Position numbers and translations under genes: made by a program. Shown here piece after piece: positions 5,301-7,875 of a DNA stretch of 7,875 bases. Under the pieces are notes generated by a model that searched no databases, was not told the origin of the DNA, and worked only from the letters and a program-made list of their open reading frames with translations. The DNA is from Verrucomicrobiota bacterium (GTDB taxonomy: Bacteria; Verrucomicrobiota; Kiritimatiellia; Kiritimatiellales; Pontiellaceae): NCBI GenBank assembly GCA_003532555.1, contig DOEU01000012.1, forward strand, positions 1-7,875, written 5' to 3'. Every line of letters starts with the position of its first letter. Positions within the stretch are counted from its first letter, which is position 1.

Positions 5301-6997
5301 TTCAAAACTGCATCGCACACGCCACGCACCGAATTAAACAATCTTAAACACCCTGCCTCGCGCAACTCCTCGACCAAAACAATACCCTCAAACAACTCAC
5401 CCGAAGCCAGCAACTCCGCCCGCATCACGCCCCCAAGTAAGCCTGACGTAACTGGTGGTGTCACCCACTTTCCTTGCCGCTCAACAGCAATATTAAAAAT
5501 CGTACCCTCCGTAATCTCGCCCTCTTGGTTCCACAAAATCACCTCTTCACAATCCACCCGTTCCGCCTCTGCCGCTTCATATACAGCCCGATGAGTAGTC
5601 TTATGATACAACCACCGATCGCCCCGATCTACCGGCTCTGAAGCTAACCGAACACGCAAAGGGCCTCCCTTATTCAACGCCTGCAGCGGCATCTGCTCTA
5701 TGCGCAATGAACATCGTTCATCCAGCAACAGTCGCACCCGTAACGGATAAGAACCCTCAAGCAAATCAAGTAACCGAGTTAGCTCATCCTGATCAACCGA
5801 TCGTCCAAAAAATTCCGCCGAAGCCACGAACCGTTCGACATGCCGTTCCAACAAATAAACTCCCGCCTTCGGAGTCCACAGCACCGTTTCTAATAGATCA
5901 AAATCCGGACGCTCCCCTTGCAATACCTCCGCCTTCGCCAACGTCTCCGCATATTCCGATGCCGCATCCGAATCCCAAACAATTCCACCGCCCACGCCAT
6001 ACGTCAGCCGACCCCGCGCCGCATCAATCACCGCTGTCCGAATCGCCACATTAAACTGCGCATCTCCATTCGGTCCCCAATACCCCACCGAACCCGTGTA
6101 GACACCCCGGGGCTTCGTTTCCAGTGACTTAATCAATTCCATCGTCTTTACTTTCGGAGCCCCCGTAATGGATGCACATGGAAACAACGCTCGCAATACA
6201 TCCAATACCGATCCCTTTACCAAACCTCTTACCGTTGACGTCATCTGCCATACCGTTGGATAACGCTCCAACGTAAAAGTCTCCACCGTCTCCACACTCC
6301 CCGTTTCAGCTACTCGACCCAAATCATTGCGAATCATATCTACAATCATAATATTTTCTGCCCGGTTTTTCTCTGAACTCCGTAAACCATTCGCCAACGC
6401 CGCATCTTCCAAAGGCGTTCGACCCCGCCGAACCGTTCCCTTCATCGGTCGTGACTCCAACACCCCCTCCTTCAATCGAAAAAATAACTCAGGAGATGCC
6501 GAACAAACCGCCCAATTATCCAACTCCACATACGCTGCATACCCCGCATCCTGACCCGTGACAAACGATCGAAAAAATCCATACGTGTCGCCCGTAAATG
6601 CCCCCTCCAGCCGATAAGAATAATTCACCTGATATGTAGCACCTGCTGCAATCTGCTTCTTGATTGAATCGATTGCTGACTCAAAAGTAGCTTCATTCAC
6701 CGAAGCCTCCAAGCCACTTACCGAGCCCTCACCTAACGTCTCTGGTAAAACAGTTAACCGCTCCACCGAATCAAATAACCCTATTACCATCAACGGAACA
6801 GCTCCAACCGGTCCTGTTATCATAGCCTCATCAAACGCGGCCGCCGCCTCATATGAAAGCCAACCCGCAACATAGCAATTTTCCTTCACAGCCCGATCTA
6901 GCAAAGGAATCACCTCATCTAAACACGCCGTCTTGAATACCTCTTTTGGCTCTGAAAACCGCAACCAATTCTCATTCTCTTTGACAATCACAATCAC
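5297..6997 (-). CDS. pabB: Fused aminodeoxychorismate synthase component I and 4-amino-4-deoxychorismate lyase (PabB-PabC)
   Basis: This 566-residue bifunctional enzyme belongs to p-aminobenzoate synthesis for folate. Residues 1 to about 362 are a PabB-type chorismate-binding domain: AGWLSYEAAAAFDE, ASPELFF (167-173), PMKGTVRRG (184-192) with Lys186 of the PIKGT motif typical of PabB rather than TrpE, KNRAENIMIVDMIRNDLGR (210-228), CASITGAPK (274-282) and YGVGGGIVWDSD (333-344). Residues about 366-566 are a fold-type IV PLP enzyme (PabC-like): LLETVLW, LLERHVERF, the PLP lysine Lys466 in YHKTTHR, ITEGTIFN (495-502) and SGLLGGVMRAELL (518-530). Together they turn chorismate and ammonia into p-aminobenzoate and pyruvate. 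The glutamine amidotransferase PabA is not in this window. The start is GTG at 6997, with a strong AGGAGGTG upstream at a long spacing. It is first in the minus-strand cluster, but a 59-bp gap separates it from the EIIA gene. Confidence 0.94.
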   Translation of the reverse strand: MIVIVKENENWLRFSEPKEVFKTACLDEVIPLLDRAVKENCYVAGWLSYEAAAAFDEAMITGPVGAVPLMVIGLFDSVERLTVLPETLGEGSVSGLEASVNEATFESAIDSIKKQIAAGATYQVNYSYRLEGAFTGDTYGFFRSFVTGQDAGYAAYVELDNWAVCSASPELFFRLKEGVLESRPMKGTVRRGRTPLEDAALANGLRSSEKNRAENIMIVDMIRNDLGRVAETGSVETVETFTLERYPTVWQMTSTVRGLVKGSVLDVLRALFPCASITGAPKVKTMELIKSLETKPRGVYTGSVGYWGPNGDAQFNVAIRTAVIDAARGRLTYGVGGGIVWDSDAASEYAETLAKAEVLQGERPDFDLLETVLWTPKAGVYLLERHVERFVASAEFFGRSVDQDELTRLLDLLEGSYPLRVRLLLDERCSLRIEQMPLQALNKGGPLRVRLASEPVDRGDRWLYHKTTHRAVYEAAEAERVDCEEVILWNQEGEITEGTIFNIAVERQGKWVTPPVTSGLLGGVMRAELLASGELFEGIVLVEELREAGCLRLFNSVRGVCDAVLK

Positions 6998-7010
6998 GTC
7001 TTAACGCTAC

Positions 7011-7018
7011 ACCTCCTA
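7011..7018 (-). promoter_or_regulatory. Strong Shine-Dalgarno for pabBC
   Basis: The minus strand reads TTAGGAGGTG shortly before the GTG at 6997. About a dozen bases separate the core from the start codon, longer than the usual 5-9, but no nearer in-frame start exists upstream. It is the best anti-16S match in the window. Confidence 0.65.
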
Positions 7019-7079
7019 ACCCTAAATGCAAAGCGCACCTGTAAAAATTCCTCTTAACACCAAGTAACTGGCCAGAAGC

Positions 7080-7102
7080 AAAAAAACCCATTGGCACCAA
7101 TG
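7080..7102 (-). terminator. Hairpin plus T-tract upstream of pabBC (terminator or attenuator candidate)
   Basis: Read on the minus strand, CATTGG-TG-CCAATG is followed by GG and seven T. The stem is only 5-6 bp with a very small loop, so its strength is doubtful. No minus-strand gene ends here: asd runs the other way. It could therefore be a leader attenuator for pabBC, a block on antisense transcription from asd, or simply a palindromic operator. Confidence 0.35.
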
Positions 7103-7151
7103 CGTTATCAACCAATTACCGCTTCCTAAATAGCTTATTCAGCACAAAAAA

Positions 7152-7163
7152 AGTATCGATACT
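7152..7163. repeat. Perfect 12-bp palindrome AGTATCGATACT
   Basis: This perfectly self-complementary 12-mer lies midway in the divergent pabBC-asd spacer. It has the size of a dimeric repressor half-site pair and is placed to affect either promoter. No regulator family is recognised from it. Confidence 0.35.
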
Positions 7164-7219
7164 AATCACAAACACATCCAAACAATTATCCCCTTCTTCC
7201 AACCCACTTGAATCCCTAC

Positions 7220-7248
7220 TTGCCTTGAACTTCCAAATCAAATATTTT
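7220..7248 (+). promoter_or_regulatory. Candidate sigma-70-type promoter for asd
   Basis: TTGCCT (7220-7225), a 17-bp spacer, then TATTTT (7243-7248) lies about 30 bp before the asd start codon. Each box matches consensus at 4 of 6 positions. It is positionally sensible but weak evidence. Confidence 0.3.
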
Positions 7249-7266
7249 TCGTCCGGTTAAATCATC

Positions 7267-7271
7267 AGGAG
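7267..7271 (+). promoter_or_regulatory. Ribosome-binding site for asd (AGGAG)
   Basis: AGGAG ends 8 nt before the ATG at 7280 and fixes the asd start, which also agrees with the family's N-terminal glycine-rich motif. Confidence 0.75.
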
Positions 7272-7279
7272 AACCAAAA

Positions 7280-7875
7280 ATGAAAACAGGTATCATTGGA
7301 TGGCGTGGCATGGTTGGCTCCGTACTTATCGAACGCATGCAGGTAGAAAATGACTTTACACACATCGAACCCACTTTTTTCACCACCTCTCAAGTAGGCC
7401 AATCGGCCCCTAACTTTGGGCAAAAAGAAACCACTCTCATCAACGCAATGCAAATCGATGCGCTAAAAGAGATGGACGTCATCCTTACCTGCCAAGGCGG
7501 AATCTATACTGAATCCATCCACCCTCAACTCCGTGCCGCTGGCTGGAACGGCTACTGGATCGACGCCGCATCCACTCTTCGTATGGCAGACAATGCCACA
7601 ATCATTCTCGACCCAGTTAACAAAGCCGTCATCGATACCGCGCTCGCTAACGGACAAAAAGACTTCATCGGTGGCAACTGCACCGTCAGCCTCATGCTCT
7701 TAGCCATCGGCGCACTCTTCAAAGCCGGACACGTCGAATGGACCTCTTCCATGACCTACCAAGCCGCCTCCGGCGCCGGTGCCCACAACATGCGCGAACT
7801 CCTCAACCAAATGGGTGCCCTCCAACAATGCACCGCCACCGAACTAGCCGATCCAGCCGCCGCCATTCTTGATAT
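7280..7875 (+). CDS. asd: Aspartate-semialdehyde dehydrogenase, N-terminal part (cut by window end)
   Basis: Asd reduces aspartyl-phosphate to aspartate semialdehyde with NADPH. This is the branch point for lysine, diaminopimelate (cell wall), threonine and methionine. The first 198 codons are present; family members have about 370 residues, so the C-terminal half is missing. The dinucleotide-binding start [13 protein letters not shown] (4-16), [15 protein letters not shown] (33-47), TCQGG (70-74), [12 protein letters not shown] (91-102) and the catalytic Cys134 in [10 protein letters not shown] are all clear. The sequence is close to the E. coli (gammaproteobacterial) form of Asd rather than the shorter Gram-positive form. 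A good AGGAG precedes the ATG. It runs divergently from pabBC across a 282-bp spacer. No frame break is seen in the visible part. Confidence 0.95.
   Translation, partial: MKTGIIGWRGMVGSVLIERMQVENDFTHIEPTFFTTSQVGQSAPNFGQKETTLINAMQIDALKEMDVILTCQGGIYTESIHPQLRAAGWNGYWIDAASTLRMADNATIILDPVNKAVIDTALANGQKDFIGGNCTVSLMLLAIGALFKAGHVEWTSSMTYQAASGAGAHNMRELLNQMGALQQCTATELADPAAAILD

Larger units (their letters stand above)
6998..7279. promoter_or_regulatory. Divergent regulatory spacer between pabBC and asd
   Basis: This 282-bp region has no credible coding frame and must hold promoters for both directions. It contains the pabBC ribosome-binding site, a hairpin with a T-tract on the minus strand (7080-7102), a 12-bp palindrome (7152-7163), a possible asd promoter and the asd ribosome-binding site. 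The plus strand is A/C-rich with few G, so a long structured leader such as a lysine riboswitch before asd is not apparent. Confidence 0.5.

Noticed and set aside
5707..6127. Overlapping plus-strand frames inside pabBC
   Set aside because: Antisense to conserved PabB and PabC sequence; no ribosome-binding site or family match.
7100..7279. Lysine or other riboswitch before asd
   Set aside because: The strand has few G and only very short self-complementary pieces; no multi-helix layout is visible.
7265..7752. Minus-strand frames under asd
   Set aside because: They lie opposite the conserved asd coding sequence, including the region before Cys134, and show no family features.

Overview
This window reads as an ordinary, gene-dense stretch of bacterial chromosome. 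It holds nine protein genes, two of them cut by the window edges. I see no tRNA or rRNA, CRISPR array, insertion sequence, integrase or phage gene. The gene content hints at the PVC superphylum (Verrucomicrobiota, Kiritimatiellota, Lentisphaerota or Chlamydiota). The hints are a eukaryote-type hexokinase, an excisionase-type HTH fused to a PTS EIIA domain (a fusion I recall from chlamydiae), and a stand-alone GGQ-domain release-factor-like protein. This placement is inference from gene content, not a phylogenetic result.

Layout. Positions 1-212 (minus) hold the N-terminus of the GTPase Era. It diverges from a secreted SurA/PpiC-type foldase at 310-1302 (plus). The foldase converges, with stop codons overlapping by 4 bp, on a small GGQ-domain ribosome-rescue-type protein at 1299-1697 (minus). 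That gene diverges from a CPBP-family membrane protease at 1768-2574 (plus). The protease in turn converges, with a 5-bp gap, on a five-gene minus-strand cluster.

The cluster, in order of transcription, is: a fused PabB-PabC aminodeoxychorismate synthase/lyase (6997-5297); an HTH-EIIA regulator (5237-4602); an MTH1187-type thiamine-binding protein (4590-4282); the 23S rRNA methyltransferase RlmH (4281-3799); and a eukaryote-type hexokinase (3806-2580). Junctions after the first gene are very tight: 11 bp, 0 bp, then an 8-bp overlap. This indicates one operon, at least from the EIIA gene onward. A 282-bp divergent spacer with two short palindromes separates the cluster from asd (7280 onward, plus, cut by the window end).

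Functionally the window mixes translation and ribosome upkeep (Era, RlmH, GGQ protein), envelope protein folding and processing (foldase, CPBP protease), folate and aspartate-family biosynthesis (PabBC, Asd), and sugar phosphorylation with a likely sugar- or energy-responsive regulator (hexokinase, HTH-EIIA). The + strand is C-rich and G-poor whichever strand is coding. This points to a strong replication-linked skew, and it visibly shapes both codon and amino-acid use.

I found no clear new molecular system. The points most worth a second look are the coupling of an EIIA-HTH regulator with an ATP-type hexokinase, the TAG|TTG junction that puts the thiamine-binding gene and rlmH in one frame, and the palindromes in the pabBC-asd spacer.
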